A stretch of 64,000 nucleotides of DNA from Croceicoccus marinus (GCF_001661675.2 NZ_CP019602.1:434001-498000), one strand, 5' to 3'. Positions 46,516 to 57,283 are shown, counted from the first letter of the stretch. The notes: generated from the letters alone by a model not told the origin. Numbers and translations: made by a program.

Positions 46516-48660
46516 ATGACCGACAAGACCCTGAAAGACTGGAAGGCCCTTGCCGAGAAAGAGGTGAAGGGCCGCGACCTCACCTGGCACACGCCCGAGG
46601 GGATCGACGTCAAGCCGCTCTATACGCAGGCCGACGTGACCGACTGGGATCCCGGCCTGCCCGGTTTCGCCCCGTTCACCCGCGGGGTGAAGGCATCGAT
46701 GTATGCGGGCCGTCCGTGGACGATCCGGCAATATGCGGGCTTTTCCACGGCAGAGGAATCGAACGATTTCTATCGCCGCAACCTGGCGGCGGGGCAGAAG
46801 GGGCTTTCGGTCGCCTTCGACCTTGCCACCCACCGCGGCTATGACAGCGATCATCCGCGCGTCGTGGGCGACGTCGGCAAGGCGGGCGTGGCCATCGACA
46901 GCGTCGAGGACATGAAGATCCTGTTCGACCAGATCCCGCTCGACCAGATGAGCGTATCGATGACGATGAACGGCGCGGTGATCCCGTGCCTCGCCTTCTA
47001 CATCATTGCGGCGGAAGAACAGGGCGTCAGCCCCGACCAGCTGACCGGGACCATCCAGAACGACATCCTGAAAGAGTTCATGGTCCGCAACACCTATATC
47101 TATCCGCCCGAACCCAGCATGCGGATCATTTCGGACATTTTCGCCTATACCGCGGACCACATGCCCAGGTTCAACTCGATCTCGATCTCCGGTTATCACA
47201 TGCAGGAAGCCGGCGCGACGCAGGTGCAGGAGCTGGCCTTCACCATCGCCGACGGCATGGAATATGTGAAATACGGCGTGGCCAGCGGCCTCGACATCGA
47301 CAAGTTCGCCGGACGGCTGAGCTTCTTCTTCGCCATCGGCATGAACTTCTTCATGGAAGTGGCGAAGCTGCGCGCCGCCCGCACCCTGTGGCACCGCGCG
47401 ATGACGCAGCTGGGTGCACAGTCCGAACGATCCAAGATGCTGCGCACCCACTGCCAGACAAGCGGCGTCTCGCTGACCGAGCAGGATCCGTACAACAACG
47501 TCATCCGCACCACGGTCGAGGCGATGGCCGCGATGCTGGGCGGAACTCAGTCGCTCCACACCAATGCGCTGGACGAGGCGATTGCGCTGCCCACCGATTT
47601 CAGCGCCCGCATCGCCCGCAACACGCAAATCGTGCTGCAGGAAGAAACCGGCATGACCAATGTCGTCGATCCGCTGGGCGGCAGCTATTACGTCGAGGCG
47701 CTGACCAAGAACCTGGTCGACGAGGCGTGGGCCATCATCGAGAAGGTCGAGGCCGAGGGCGGAATGGCCAAGGCCGTGGCGGCGGGCTGGCCCAAGGGCA
47801 TGATCGAGGAAGCCGCCGCCGCCCGGCAGGCGCGCGTCGACCGGGGCGAGGACGTGATCGTCGGCGTCAACAAGTTCCGTCTTAAGGACGAGGACCCGAT
47901 CGAAACGCTCGACATCGACAACACCGCCGTGCGCCAGTCGCAGATCCGGCGGCTGGAAAAGATGCGCAGCACCCGCGACGAGGCGAAATGCCGGGCCGCG
48001 CTCGATGCGCTGCGCGAAGGGGCGAAGGGCGACGGCAACCTGCTGGCGCTTGCCGTGGATGCGGCGCGCGAACGCGCCAGCCTTGGCGAGATTTCCGACG
48101 CGATGGAAGCTGCCTTTGGCCGCTATGACACCATGCCCAAGCCGGTAAAGGGCATCTATGGCGCCGCCTATGCCGGCGACAGCCGCTATCAGGCCGTGGT
48201 CGAGGGCGTCGAGGCCGTCGAACGCCGCATGGGCCGCAAGCCGCGCGTGATGATCGCCAAGATGGGTCAGGACGGCCACGACCGCGGCGCGAACGTGATC
48301 GCATCCGCGTTCGGCGACATGGGTTTCGACGTCACCACCGGGCCTTTGTTCCAGACGCCGCAGGAGACCCTGGAAATGGCGCTGGAACGCGATGTCGACC
48401 TGATCGGCGCTTCCTCGCTGGCGGCAGGGCACAAGACGCTGATCCCCGAACTGATCCGACTGCTGAAGGACGCAGGCCGCAGCGACATCAAGGTGACCGC
48501 GGGCGGCGTGATCCCGTCGAGCGATTACGAATTTCTGCGCAACGCAGGCGTGCAGGGCATCTATGGCCCCGGCTCGAACGTAGTCGAATGCGCCGCGGAT
48601 GTGCTGCGCTTGCTGGGCCACAACATGCCCCCCGCCGATCTGGACGAGGCGGCGGAGTAA
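46516..48660 (+). CDS. scpA: Methylmalonyl-CoA mutase, adenosylcobalamin-dependent
   Basis: 714 residues, the length of the catalytic (single-chain or alpha) form. The N-terminal TIM barrel ([39 protein letters not shown]) binds acyl-CoA. The C-terminal cobalamin domain has the base-off motif in [20 protein letters not shown]. It rearranges methylmalonyl-CoA to succinyl-CoA. A MeaB-type chaperone is not in the window. Confidence 0.97.
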   Translation: MTDKTLKDWKALAEKEVKGRDLTWHTPEGIDVKPLYTQADVTDWDPGLPGFAPFTRGVKASMYAGRPWTIRQYAGFSTAEESNDFYRRNLAAGQKGLSVAFDLATHRGYDSDHPRVVGDVGKAGVAIDSVEDMKILFDQIPLDQMSVSMTMNGAVIPCLAFYIIAAEEQGVSPDQLTGTIQNDILKEFMVRNTYIYPPEPSMRIISDIFAYTADHMPRFNSISISGYHMQEAGATQVQELAFTIADGMEYVKYGVASGLDIDKFAGRLSFFFAIGMNFFMEVAKLRAARTLWHRAMTQLGAQSERSKMLRTHCQTSGVSLTEQDPYNNVIRTTVEAMAAMLGGTQSLHTNALDEAIALPTDFSARIARNTQIVLQEETGMTNVVDPLGGSYYVEALTKNLVDEAWAIIEKVEAEGGMAKAVAAGWPKGMIEEAAAARQARVDRGEDVIVGVNKFRLKDEDPIETLDIDNTAVRQSQIRRLEKMRSTRDEAKCRAALDALREGAKGDGNLLALAVDAARERASLGEISDAMEAAFGRYDTMPKPVKGIYGAAYAGDSRYQAVVEGVEAVERRMGRKPRVMIAKMGQDGHDRGANVIASAFGDMGFDVTTGPLFQTPQETLEMALERDVDLIGASSLAAGHKTLIPELIRLLKDAGRSDIKVTAGGVIPSSDYEFLRNAGVQGIYGPGSNVVECAADVLRLLGHNMPPADLDEAAE

Positions 48661-48666
48661 CACGCG

Positions 48667-49467
48667 ATGTCGCTCGGCTTCTCCGTCGAAACGCTGCTGC
48701 CTGACGCTCGGGTGTCTGGCCCGCTGCGCATGGGGCTGGTGCGTCTGGCCGAGAGCGAGTGGCTGGCGGCGGATCCCGATCTGGGGCCGCGCGGCGCGAC
48801 ATTCGACGCCTATCCCGATTTTGTGCAGGTCATGGCCGAGGCGCACGCTGCAGAGGCCGAATTGTGCGACATGCTAGGCGTCACCGGCGGTATCGAACAG
48901 GCCGCCCGAACGCATTGGGAGGATTTCTGTATCCTCACGCAGGATGCGTCCGGCGCGCCCTATCGTCTTACCGCAGCGGCGGTGGCATTTCCGACCGATT
49001 GGCAGCTGGCCGAAAAGATGGGCAAGCCCATCGCCGCCGTGCACGATCCCATCGATTTCTATGCCGAGCAATTGTCGGCAGGCGTCGACCGGTTCCTGAA
49101 TGGCCTGCGCGCCCCGCATATCTTCGGGCGCACCAATGCGTTCGTCGTGCCGAATGGCCTGTGGCGCTATCTTCCCAGCGACGACCCGGCCGAGCGTTAT
49201 GACCGTGTCACGCCGGAAAACGCGGGCCAGGCGCTCTATGTCCGCTGCGAGCGCGAGACATTGCGCCGCCTGCCGAGATCGCAGGCCATCGTCTTTACCA
49301 TCGGCGTGTATGTCGCGCCGCTGGGCAGCCTGTCTGACGCGGGCGTTGCGCGGATCGCCGAAACGCTCCACGGTTTCGGCGCGGGCGAGGGTGACCGACG
49401 CGCCGCACCGCATTATGCCCACGCGCTTTCGGCCTATGCCAAGACGCGCCAGAGGAAAGCCGCATGA
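48667..49467 (+). CDS. DUF3445 (heme-dependent oxidative N-demethylase-like) protein
   Basis: 266 residues. The central block [20 protein letters not shown], followed by [13 protein letters not shown], is the DUF3445 signature. A few members (in dimethylamine metabolism) are heme-dependent oxidative N-demethylases. The other visible motif is SNAFVV-like [13 protein letters not shown] with [14 protein letters not shown]. The gene lies between mcm and bioB, 6 bases after mcm, and overlaps bioB by ATGA. A demethylase role in this operon is unexplained. Confidence 0.8.
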   Translation: MSLGFSVETLLPDARVSGPLRMGLVRLAESEWLAADPDLGPRGATFDAYPDFVQVMAEAHAAEAELCDMLGVTGGIEQAARTHWEDFCILTQDASGAPYRLTAAAVAFPTDWQLAEKMGKPIAAVHDPIDFYAEQLSAGVDRFLNGLRAPHIFGRTNAFVVPNGLWRYLPSDDPAERYDRVTPENAGQALYVRCERETLRRLPRSQAIVFTIGVYVAPLGSLSDAGVARIAETLHGFGAGEGDRRAAPHYAHALSAYAKTRQRKAA

Positions 49468-50492
49468 CCACTATCGCTCCCGCCCGTAACGACTGGACCC
49501 GCGAGGAAATCGCGGCCCTGTTCGACCTGCCCTTTACCGAACTGGTCTTCCGCGCCGCCGAGGTGCACCGCGCGCATCACAAGCCCAACACGGTCCAGCG
49601 TTCGACCCTGCTGTCGATCAAGACGGGCGGCTGCCCCGAGGATTGCGGCTATTGCAGCCAGTCTGCACATAACGACAGCGGGCTGAAGGCGACCAAGCTG
49701 ATGGAAGTGCAGCAGGTCCTGCAATCCGCCGCGCAGGCCAAGGACATGGGCAGCACCCGTTTCTGCATGGGCGCGGCCTTTCGCAATCCCAAGCCCCGCG
49801 ACATGCCTGCGCTGACCGAAATGGTGCGGCAGGTGAAGGCGATGGGGTTGGAAACCTGCATGACGGCAGGGATGCTGACGGGCGAACAGGCCGCACAGCT
49901 GGCTGACGCAGGACTCGATTACTACAATCACAACATCGATACCGGCCCCGAATATTACGAGCGCGTGGCGACCACCCGCAGCCTGGGCGACCGCCTGCTG
50001 ACGCTGGAGCATGTGCGCGCGGCGGGCATCAATGTGTGCTGCGGCGGCATCGTCGGCATGGGCGAAACGCGTGAGGACCGGGTGGGGTTCGTCCATGTGC
50101 TGGCCACGATGGAGGTCCATCCCGAAAGCGTTCCGGTCAATGCGCTGGTGCCGGTGAAGGGCACGCCGCTGGGCGACATGCTGGCCGATACGCCCATGGC
50201 CCAGATCGACGAGATCGAGTTCGTCCGCACCGTCGCGGCCGCGCGTATCACCATGCCCGAAAGCATGGTCCGCCTGTCCGCCGGGCGTGAGAGCATGAGC
50301 GCCTCGACGCAGGCATTGTGCTTCATGGCGGGCGCGAATTCGATCTTCAGCGGCGAGCAATTGCTGACTGCACCCAATGCAGGCGACGACAGCGACGATG
50401 CGCTGTTCGCGCGGCTGGGGCTGGAAGCGATGGCGGCCCCGGGTGCCAATGCCGCGGCCTGCGCCAGCTTGCCTGCCGAGGCGGCCGAGTGA
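49464..50492 (+). CDS. bioB: Biotin synthase
   Basis: 342 residues. A radical SAM enzyme inserting sulfur into dethiobiotin. The 4Fe-4S ligands are in [20 protein letters not shown], the 2Fe-2S ligands in RFCMGAAFR and further Cys, and [16 protein letters not shown] and [16 protein letters not shown] are typical. It sits in the propionate operon, so biotin supply is tied to the biotin-dependent carboxylase. No other bio genes are here. Confidence 0.97.
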   Translation: MTTIAPARNDWTREEIAALFDLPFTELVFRAAEVHRAHHKPNTVQRSTLLSIKTGGCPEDCGYCSQSAHNDSGLKATKLMEVQQVLQSAAQAKDMGSTRFCMGAAFRNPKPRDMPALTEMVRQVKAMGLETCMTAGMLTGEQAAQLADAGLDYYNHNIDTGPEYYERVATTRSLGDRLLTLEHVRAAGINVCCGGIVGMGETREDRVGFVHVLATMEVHPESVPVNALVPVKGTPLGDMLADTPMAQIDEIEFVRTVAAARITMPESMVRLSAGRESMSASTQALCFMAGANSIFSGEQLLTAPNAGDDSDDALFARLGLEAMAAPGANAAACASLPAEAAE

Positions 50493-50833
50493 TCGCAGCC
50501 CTGGTCCTGCTGATGGCCACGCAAGCCGGCCCTTGCGCCGATGCGGTCACGCAGACGGACCTGAACCTGTGTTCCATGAAGGAATACGAGGCAGCCGATG
50601 CCGAACTCAACGCCGCGTGGCGCGATCTGCGGGATGTCGCCAAGCAGCGGGGCATGTCGGACAGCCTGCTGAAGGCGCAGCGCGCATGGATCGCCTTCCG
50701 CGACGCGCACTGCGAGACGGTCGCCGCGCGCTATGCTGGTGGGTCGATCGTGCCGCTGATCGCCAATCGATGCATGACCGAATTAACCGAAGCCAGGAGC
50801 GCGCAATTACGCGAATTGGCCCATACGAACTGA
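50489..50833 (+). CDS. LprI-type (DUF1311) periplasmic protein
   Basis: 114 residues from a GTG at 50489 that overlaps the bioB stop (GTGA). A short signal sequence ([18 protein letters not shown]) precedes a four-helix DUF1311 domain ([55 protein letters not shown]) with two disulfide pairs. Some members inhibit lysozyme. The role in this operon is unknown. Confidence 0.82.
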   Translation: MIAALVLLMATQAGPCADAVTQTDLNLCSMKEYEAADAELNAAWRDLRDVAKQRGMSDSLLKAQRAWIAFRDAHCETVAARYAGGSIVPLIANRCMTELTEARSAQLRELAHTN

Positions 50834-50852
50834 GCCAGAGAGGAAGCCGCCA

Positions 50853-52448
50853 GTGTTCAAGAAGATCCTGATTGCCAACCGCGGTGAGATTGCCTGCCGT
50901 GTGATCAAGACCGCGCGCCGCATGGGCATCGCGACCGTCGCCGTCTATTCCGACGCCGATGCGCGCGCTCCTTTCGTGCAGATGGCGGACGAGGCGGTGC
51001 ATATTGGCCCGGCGGCAGCTTCGGAAAGCTATCTGGTGACGGACAAGATCATCGCCGCGGCCAGGCAGACCGGCGCGGACGCGGTGCATCCCGGCTATGG
51101 CTTCCTGTCCGAACGCGCCAGCTTCGTCGAGGCGCTGGCCGCCGAGAACATCGCCTTTATCGGCCCGCCCCTGAACGCGATCGCCGCAATGGGCGACAAG
51201 ATCGAATCCAAGAAGCTGGCCAAGGAAGCGGGCGTCAATGTCGTGCCCGGCTTCGTGGGCGAAATTCGCGACACCGACCACGCGGTCGAGATCGCGAACG
51301 GCATCGGCTATCCGGTGATGATGAAGGCCAGTGCGGGCGGCGGCGGCAAGGGGATGCGCCTTGCCTATAGCGAAAAGGACGTGCGCGAGGGTTTCGAGGC
51401 GACCAAGCGCGAGGGGCTGAATTCGTTCGGCGACGACCGCGTCTTCATCGAGAAGTTCATCGAGAACCCGCGCCATATCGAGATCCAGATCCTGGGCGAC
51501 CAGCACGGCAACATCCTTTATCTGAACGAGCGCGAATGCTCGATCCAGCGCCGCCATCAGAAGGTGGTCGAGGAAGCGCCGTCGCCGTTCGTCACGCCCA
51601 GGATGCGCAAGGCGATGGGCGAGCAATGCGTCGCCCTGTCGAGGGCTGTCGGCTATTACAGTGCCGGCACCGTCGAACTGATCGTCAGCGGCGCGGACAA
51701 GACGGGAGAGAGCTTCTACTTCCTGGAAATGAACACGCGCCTGCAGGTCGAGCATCCCGTGACCGAGGCGATCACCGGCGTCGACATCGTCGAACAGATG
51801 ATCCGCGTTGCGGCCGGCGAGGAACTCTCTTTCACGCAGGACGACGTCAAGATCGACGGCTGGGCGATCGAGAACCGCGTCTATGCGGAGGATCCGTATC
51901 GCGGCTTCCTGCCCAGCACGGGCCGGCTGGTGCGCTATGATCCTCCGGTCGATGGCTGGACCGACGATGGCAGCGAGAACGGGCGGCGGGGCGTCGATGG
52001 CGTTCGCGTTGACGACGGCGTCTACGAAGGCGGCGAAGTCTCGATGTTCTACGATCCGATGATCGCCAAGCTGGTCACCTGGGCGCCGACCCGCGACGAG
52101 GCGGCAGATCTGCAGATCGCAGCGCTCGACGCGTTCGATGTCGAGGGGCTTGGCCACAATATCGACTTTCTGACGGCCGTCATGCAGCACCCCCGGTTCC
52201 GCAGCGGCGAACTGACCACCGGCTTCATAGCCGAGGAATATCCCGAGGGGTTCGGGGGCGCCGAGGCTGACGGGGCGATGGGCCGCAAGCTTGCCGCCAT
52301 GGCCTGCTTCGTCGCGGCGGCGCATGCCGATCGCGCGCGCCGGGTCGACGGCCAGCTGGGCCACCGCCTGTCGCCGGGGAATGTCCCGCTTTCTGTTGAA
52401 ACTCGCCTGAGCGGCGGTGCTTTCTGCGAGGTTATGCGGCGTTCTTGA
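50853..52448 (+). pseudogene. pccA: Propionyl-CoA carboxylase alpha subunit, 5' part, interrupted by IS256-family element
   Basis: GTG start at 50853 with GAGAGGA upstream. Residues 1-508 are native: the biotin carboxylase domain is complete ([71 protein letters not shown]), and the start of the linker/BT domain is present. At codon 508 the frame enters the insertion sequence and stops at 52448 after 23 foreign codons. The biotinyl domain is on the other side of the insertion (53824-54342), so the protein as encoded cannot carry biotin. The BC half may still be made. Confidence 0.93.
52368..52376 (+). repeat. Target-site duplication, left copy
   Basis: CTGTCGCCG flanks the insertion sequence on the left and is repeated at 53815-53823. 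Removing the element and one copy restores the pccA frame (HRLSP joined to PADWVVELG). Confidence 0.93.
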
Positions 52449-53814
52449 CTTGGTCAATCTGGTCCTTTTGGCGGTGGTCGATAAGGGCCTGCTTGAGAAT
52501 TGGCAGCTGCTTGTATGCCTTGAGACGCCGGAAACCCTTCTTGGCTTCGAACATGCCCGCGGCTGTCCAGCGCAAGGCCATCCTGGCATCCCGCCAGCGT
52601 TTCACGTTCCGGCAGACCTGTCGGATGACGCTGTTCATGGACTCGATGATATTGGTGCTGGCCAGTGAACGCCTGAGTTCAAGCGGCAGCCCCAGCCTGA
52701 CCACGGTGAGGATTTCGTCGAGCCCCTCCAGGATCGAGCGCGAGACATCGGGGGCCTCCTGTTCGAAGCGCCGTGCGAGATTGCGGATCAGGCGTTCGGC
52801 CTTTTCAGCATCGTCCATCTCCCAGGCCTGCTTCAAGGCGCGGCGTACAGCGGCATGATGCTTGGGCGCAAGGCGGTCGGTGATGTTGCGCGCCTTGTGG
52901 ACCTGACAGCGCTGGATGGGAATGTCCGCCCCGAAGGTCCGACGCAACGCCTTGCTCAGCGCCTTGGCCCCGTCCACGATGAACAGGTAGCAGCCCTCGG
53001 GGTTCACTCCACGCTCGATCAGATTATCGAGCAGGGCTTGCACCGTTGCTGCGTTCTCTGTCGCCCCCTCGACGACACCCAGAGGGTGCTTTTGCCCGGA
53101 AGCCTCAATCCCGACAGCGCCGATCATCAGCAGATGATCGTCCAGATGCAGCCCGTCGATCTGGATGGCGACCAGATCCAGCTCCGACAGATCGGAGGCC
53201 ATCCATTCATCGAGCTTGGCCTGTGTCAGCGCCTTGAACCGCCGGGAGACCGCAGAACTGGATAGGCCGCTGCCCGCGTCCGCAGGTACACCGGCCTCGG
53301 GCAGCCGAACGGCACGGCCGAATTTGCGCGTGGCCATGTTCATCACCATCAGGTTCATGGCCCATTGGTCGAGATACCCACCCGCAGCGATCTCCTCCCA
53401 ACTCGGCAGCGCCATTTCCTTGCCCGTCGCCTTGCTGCGAACGCGCGGGCGATCGACCTCGATCTTGCCGCCATGAAAGCCCACTTGGGATTTCGTGCGA
53501 CCCCAACGGTAGCCGGGCTTACCAGGGCAATGTTCATAGCGATCCCCCGCCAACCGGGCCACGTCTTCGTTCATCATCTGCGTCAGGCTTTCGATGCCCG
53601 CCATCAGGCAGAACTGCTCGAAACTCTTCGTCAGCGCGCCATAGGCGTCCTCGACAAGCGAAGACCCGACAGGCGCGGTGGCCAGGGCACTGGCAGATGT
53701 GGTAGTCGTCTTCATGGTGTTGCTTCCTTTCTTGGTTTGATCACCCCGAGCCTACGGCTCAGGGGAAGCAACGCCACCCTCTTTCAAAGTTTCAACACTC
53801 GCCGGGACATCCCC
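52377..53814 (-). mobile_element. IS256-family insertion sequence (complete, 1438 bp)
   Basis: Bounded by the 9-bp duplication CTGTCGCCG. The ends are inverted repeats that align without gaps: GGGAATGTCCCG at the left and GGGGATGTCCCG at the right (reverse complement), then five mismatches, then TGTTGAAACT in both. It contains one transposase gene on the strand opposite to pccA. Perfect flanking duplications and an intact transposase point to a recent, possibly still mobile, insertion. Confidence 0.94.
52432..53715 (-). CDS. IS256-family transposase
   Basis: 427 residues, the usual length of this family. Features are the N-terminal [18 protein letters not shown], the catalytic Asp in [19 protein letters not shown], the second Asp in [16 protein letters not shown], the C-x2-H-like [10 protein letters not shown] and the catalytic Glu in [19 protein letters not shown]. 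The frame is intact. The DDE mutator-like transposase catalyses copy-and-paste insertion with 8-9 bp target duplications. Confidence 0.96.
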   Translation of the reverse strand: MKTTTTSASALATAPVGSSLVEDAYGALTKSFEQFCLMAGIESLTQMMNEDVARLAGDRYEHCPGKPGYRWGRTKSQVGFHGGKIEVDRPRVRSKATGKEMALPSWEEIAAGGYLDQWAMNLMVMNMATRKFGRAVRLPEAGVPADAGSGLSSSAVSRRFKALTQAKLDEWMASDLSELDLVAIQIDGLHLDDHLLMIGAVGIEASGQKHPLGVVEGATENAATVQALLDNLIERGVNPEGCYLFIVDGAKALSKALRRTFGADIPIQRCQVHKARNITDRLAPKHHAAVRRALKQAWEMDDAEKAERLIRNLARRFEQEAPDVSRSILEGLDEILTVVRLGLPLELRRSLASTNIIESMNSVIRQVCRNVKRWRDARMALRWTAAGMFEAKKGFRRLKAYKQLPILKQALIDHRQKDQIDQVKNAA

Positions 53815-53823
53815 CTGTCGCCG
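53815..53823 (+). repeat. Target-site duplication, right copy
   Basis: CTGTCGCCG, identical to 52368-52376, directly after the right end of the insertion sequence. The second native pccA segment begins with the next base. Confidence 0.93.
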
Positions 53824-54342
53824 CCCGCCGACTGGGTGGTCGAACTGGGCGAGGCCAGGCACGAGGTTGTTCTGGCCGAAGATGCAATTACCGTCGATGG
53901 CGCGAAGATCGACATCTCGATGGAATACACGCCGGGCCAGCGTCTCGTCAGTGCCGTGTTCGACAGCGATGAAGAGGGCGAGGGCGGCGAGACGCTGACC
54001 GCCAAGGTCGAGGCGATCGCCGCGGGCTTTGCGCTGACGACCCGCGGTGCGCGGCACAGGTTGCGCGTACTGCCCGCACATGTCGCGCGCTATCAGAAGC
54101 ACATGATTGAAAAGACACCGCCCGACATGTCGAAATTCCTCGTCTGTCCGATGCCGGGGTTGCTGGTGTCGCTGAACGTGGAAGAAGGCGATCAGGTCGA
54201 ACAGGGACAGCCGCTCGCCGTGGTGGAAGCGATGAAGATGGAGAATATCCTGCGGGCCGAGAAATCCGGAACGATCAGGGCGGTGAACGCCAAGGCCGGG
54301 GATTCGCTTGCAGTCGACGCGATCATCCTGGAAATGGAATGA
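53824..54342 (+). pseudogene. pccA: Propionyl-CoA carboxylase alpha subunit, 3' part (BT and biotinyl domains)
   Basis: 172 native residues continue the interrupted gene. They start PADWVVELGEARHEVVL and end in the biotin carboxyl carrier domain with the biotinyl lysine in VVEAMKMENILRAEKSG. Joined with the 5' part the ancestral protein would be 680 residues, normal for PccA. No good start codon with a ribosome site was found at its new 5' end, so it is unlikely to be made separately. Confidence 0.92.
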
Positions 54343-54714
54343 ATGCACGTTGATCAGAACGCCTCCACGCCGCCCGCAGATACGATCGGTTTCGACGATT
54401 TCCTGAAGGTCGACATCCGTGTCGGCACGGTGGTGCAGGCCGAGCCCTTTGAAAAGGCGCGCAAGCCGAGCCTGGTGCTGCACATCGATTTCGGACCGGG
54501 CGTTGGCGTGAAGAAGACCAGCGCGCAGATCGCCTCGCTCTATTCGGCCGGCGATCTGGTGGGGCGGCAACTGGCGGCGGTGGTCAATTTTCCGCCACGC
54601 CAGATCGGGCCGCTGATGTCTGAAGTGCTCACTCTGGGCTTCGCCGATGCACAGGGGCGCGTGACGCTGTTTTCGCCCGACCGGCCGGTGCCCGACGGTG
54701 CGCGGCTGCTATAG
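54343..54714 (+). CDS. csaA: CsaA-like tRNA-binding protein
   Basis: 123 residues with the OB-fold tRNA-binding domain: FDDFLKVDIRVGTVVQAEPF, HIDFGPGVGVKKTSAQI, and VVNFPPRQIGPLMSEVLTLGF. CsaA/Trbp111-type proteins bind tRNA or act as export-related chaperones. It starts at the pccA stop (TGAATG, ATG at 54343), so its transcription is now downstream of the insertion sequence and may be reduced by polarity. Confidence 0.92.
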   Translation: MHVDQNASTPPADTIGFDDFLKVDIRVGTVVQAEPFEKARKPSLVLHIDFGPGVGVKKTSAQIASLYSAGDLVGRQLAAVVNFPPRQIGPLMSEVLTLGFADAQGRVTLFSPDRPVPDGARLL

Positions 54715-54716
54715 GC

Positions 54717-55508
54717 TTATTTGCCCGGCTTTTCGGATGCCTCGATAAACCAGCGCTCGCGTCCTTCCAGCCCGATGGCCGTCAGCCTGCCCGAACGGAA
54801 TGCGCCGGTGTCGATGCCGATGCGATTGGGGCGATCGGCACGCGGGCCGATCTCCACCTCTTCGCGAATGGTGTGTCCGTGAACCACGCATACGTCGAGC
54901 GGCGCGTCGTGGCTGAGGAAAGGTTCGCGTATCCAGCGCAGATCGCGTCCGACCTGCTCCTCAAGCGCGATGGTGGGGTTGATGCCGGCATGGACGAACA
55001 GATAGTCGCCGATCCGGATCATGTCCTCCATGCCCTCGATGAACTCGATATCGGCCAGCGGCACCGCCTCGCGCGCCAGCTTGGCAAGATCGCTCAGCGA
55101 TGCGGAACGATAGACCTTCAGCGGGATCGGATAGCTCAGCAGGGTTTCCCTGCCACCGACCCTCAGGAAGTGGCGCAGGTTCTCGTCACTGTCCAGCGCG
55201 CGCAGCATCATCTCCTCATGGTTGCCCATGAGCATGCGCACATTGCGCCTGCCCGCCCATTCGCGTGCCCGCGCGATGACGCCGGCACTGTCGGGACCGC
55301 GATCGATCAGGTCGCCCAGAAGGATGATCGTTGTGTCCGCCTGGCCACGCGCGGCATCGTCCGCTTCGATCAGCTCGATCACATTGTCGAACAGGTCGCG
55401 CCGCCCATGGATGTCGCCCACGGCATACACGCGCTCACCCTGCGGAACGGAGGGACCCTGGAGCGGCTCGCCGCGCTGGCGATCGAGGATGTCGCGAAAG
55501 AAATTCAT
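54717..55508 (-). CDS. Metallophosphoesterase, serine/threonine phosphatase-like
   Basis: 263 residues. The metal-binding motifs are in order: YAVGDIHGRRDLFD, LLGDLIDRGPDSAGV, MLMGNHEEMML, VHAGINP and VVHGHTI. This is the PPP-like/ApaH-type branch (PrpE, PrpA-like), acting on phosphoproteins or diadenosine polyphosphates. The substrate cannot be resolved. Its stop lies 3 bases from the convergent csaA stop. The 299 bases to the next gene hold no ORF of interest. Confidence 0.9.
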   Translation of the reverse strand: MNFFRDILDRQRGEPLQGPSVPQGERVYAVGDIHGRRDLFDNVIELIEADDAARGQADTTIILLGDLIDRGPDSAGVIARAREWAGRRNVRMLMGNHEEMMLRALDSDENLRHFLRVGGRETLLSYPIPLKVYRSASLSDLAKLAREAVPLADIEFIEGMEDMIRIGDYLFVHAGINPTIALEEQVGRDLRWIREPFLSHDAPLDVCVVHGHTIREEVEIGPRADRPNRIGIDTGAFRSGRLTAIGLEGRERWFIEASEKPGK

Positions 55509-55807
55509 GATGCATTGTTGCCTTTGACCGAACCTGGTTAATGATCGCTGAATCCAGCGGCAAGGCGTTCGCGGTCGGCGGGGAGTGCTTTCGCGCCATT
55601 GTCATTTCAATGCGCCTAATCGGGTTTCGTTGCAAGAAATCCACACCAGCCAACCCGATTGACACAGAAAGTTAAGATTACCCTTGTGCACTGCAGCAAC
55701 TCGCTGCAGGCAAAAAGCGCATGTCCTCGACACGCGCCGATAAACAAGGCGCGGCGAGCGATTGTCAGGAGGGGCGAGGATCCTTGGACAATGATGAGGA
55801 AAAAAAC

Positions 55808-56575
55808 ATGAAGAATCTCCTCCGCGCAGCAACGGCCGCTACCGTTCTCGCCGGTTCGGCCCTGGCCGCAGCGCCCGCTTTCGCACAGGACGAGAGCGAT
55901 ATTTCCGTGTCCGCAAATGTCGCGATGGTGACCGATTATCGCTTCCGCGGTGTCAGCTACTCCGGCGGTGATTTCGCGATTCAAGGCGGTTTCGACGTCG
56001 CGCATTCCAGCGGCTTCTATGTCGGCACCTGGGCTTCGTCGCTGGATGACGAGACGGCCGGCTATGGCGACACCGAACTTGATATCTACGGCGGCTACAG
56101 CGGCGCGATCAGCGACACGCTGTCGTTCGACCTGGGCCTGCTGATTTACGTCTATCCCAGCGCTGCCGGCGAAGACAACGACTACTGGGAGCCCTACGCC
56201 TCGCTCACCGCAGCCGTCGGCCCCGCGGAAGTGACCGCAGGCGTGGCCTATGCGTGGGAGCAGGATTCGGTACGTAGCTCGTTCGCGGACGACAACCTGT
56301 ACCTGTATACCGATGTCGGCTTCGGCATTCCCGACACGCCCGTCTCCGTAAGCGGCCATCTCGGCTACACCGACGGCTCGTTCTCCTCGCCGACCTATTT
56401 CGGCACCAGCGACGACACGACCTCGTTCGACTGGTCGATCGGAGCGGCGATGGCCTTGTTCGGCCCGCTCGAAGTCGGCGTGTCCTATGTCGGCGTCGAA
56501 GGCAAGGCCAACACGGTCCGCGACAATTACATCACCGACGACACGATCGTAGCGACGCTGTCGGCCAGCTTCTGA
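55808..56575 (+). CDS. TorF-type outer-membrane protein (putative porin)
   Basis: 255 residues from the ATG at 55808, preceded by GAGGA. The signal peptide (LLRAATAATVLAGSALAAAPAFA) is cleaved before QDESDISVSANVAMVTDYRFRG, the start of the TIGR02001/Gcw_chp family. The rest alternates short strands and ends with the C-terminal Phe (TLSASF) expected for outer-membrane barrels. Probably a small porin. A clean terminator follows. Confidence 0.88.
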   Translation: MKNLLRAATAATVLAGSALAAAPAFAQDESDISVSANVAMVTDYRFRGVSYSGGDFAIQGGFDVAHSSGFYVGTWASSLDDETAGYGDTELDIYGGYSGAISDTLSFDLGLLIYVYPSAAGEDNDYWEPYASLTAAVGPAEVTAGVAYAWEQDSVRSSFADDNLYLYTDVGFGIPDTPVSVSGHLGYTDGSFSSPTYFGTSDDTTSFDWSIGAAMALFGPLEVGVSYVGVEGKANTVRDNYITDDTIVATLSASF

Positions 56576-56614
56576 TCGGCTGACCAGGGCCGCAAGGCCA
56601 GCAACATCGGCGGT

Positions 56615-56646
56615 CTGCATCCCGATCGGGGGGTGCAGGCCGTTTT
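56615..56646 (+). terminator. Rho-independent terminator after the TorF-type gene
   Basis: CTGCATCCC (56615-56623) pairs with GGGGTGCAG (56630-56638) over nine base pairs including one G-U, followed by GCCGTTTT. It lies 39 bases after the stop. Confidence 0.75.
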
Positions 56647-56727
56647 GCATTGGGCGGACACAGCCTTGGAAGTCGCCGGACGCAGCCCCCTCTTGGAAAG
56701 CGCGGCGGCAGCACCTAGTTTCGCGAC

Positions 56728-57165
56728 ATGACCAAATATCTTCACACGATGATCCGGGTTTCGGACCCTGACGCCACAATCGATTTCCTTAAGCTGATCG
56801 GGCTTGAGGAAACACGCCGCATGGAAAGCGAGAAGGGGCGCTTCACGCTGATCTTCATGGCGGCCCCCGGGCAGGAAAACGTTGCAGAAGTGGAGCTGAC
56901 CTACAACTGGCCGGCCGAAGACGGCTCGGAAGCCGAAACCTATACCGGCGGTCGCAATTTCGGCCATCTCGCCTTTCGCGTCGACGATGTCTACGCGACT
57001 TGCCAGCGAATCATGGACGCTGGCCATATCGTCCACCGCCCGCCGCGTGACGGTCACATGGCCTTCGTCAAGACGCCCGACGGCATTTCCATAGAGCTGT
57101 TGCAGGACGGCCATCTCGAACCTGCAGAGCCTTGGGCCAGCATGGAAAACACCGGCAGCTGGTAA
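56728..57165 (+). CDS. gloA: Lactoylglutathione lyase (glyoxalase I)
   Basis: 145 residues. The metal ligands of GloA are in place: His6 in YLHTMIRVSD, Glu56 in EVELTYNW, His80 in NFGHLAFRVDD and Glu123 in ISIELLQ. The enzyme converts the methylglyoxal-glutathione hemithioacetal to S-lactoylglutathione. It is slightly longer than E. coli GloA. The fit with gor in the same window (glutathione supply) is only loose. Confidence 0.95.
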   Translation: MTKYLHTMIRVSDPDATIDFLKLIGLEETRRMESEKGRFTLIFMAAPGQENVAEVELTYNWPAEDGSEAETYTGGRNFGHLAFRVDDVYATCQRIMDAGHIVHRPPRDGHMAFVKTPDGISIELLQDGHLEPAEPWASMENTGSW

Positions 57166-57247
57166 CGCTGTCCGCCGGACGCAGGATAAGGCACCGGCAT
57201 TGCTTGCGGCGTGATTGAAGCGTCGTTAAGCCCTTCGCCAGAGGACT

Positions 57248-57270
57248 GCCGCGCAAGGGTCTTGCGCGGC
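57248..57270 (+). promoter_or_regulatory. Perfect hairpin in the leader of the NfrB-like glycosyltransferase gene
   Basis: GCCGCGCAAG (57248-57257) and CTTGCGCGGC (57261-57270) form a 10-bp stem with a GGT loop, 13 bases before the ATG at 57284. No T-tract follows. It may be the gloA terminator or a structure that limits access to the glycosyltransferase start. Confidence 0.45.
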
Positions 57271-57283
57271 CGCGCATCGGGAA

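Noticed and set aside
50853..54342. pccA as a genuinely split two-subunit carboxylase
   Set aside because: Perfect 9-bp duplications, inverted repeats and a transposase show that the split is an insertion. The 3' part has no start with a ribosome site.
55659..55664. TTGACA upstream of the TorF-type gene
   Set aside because: No -10-like hexamer at the right distance.
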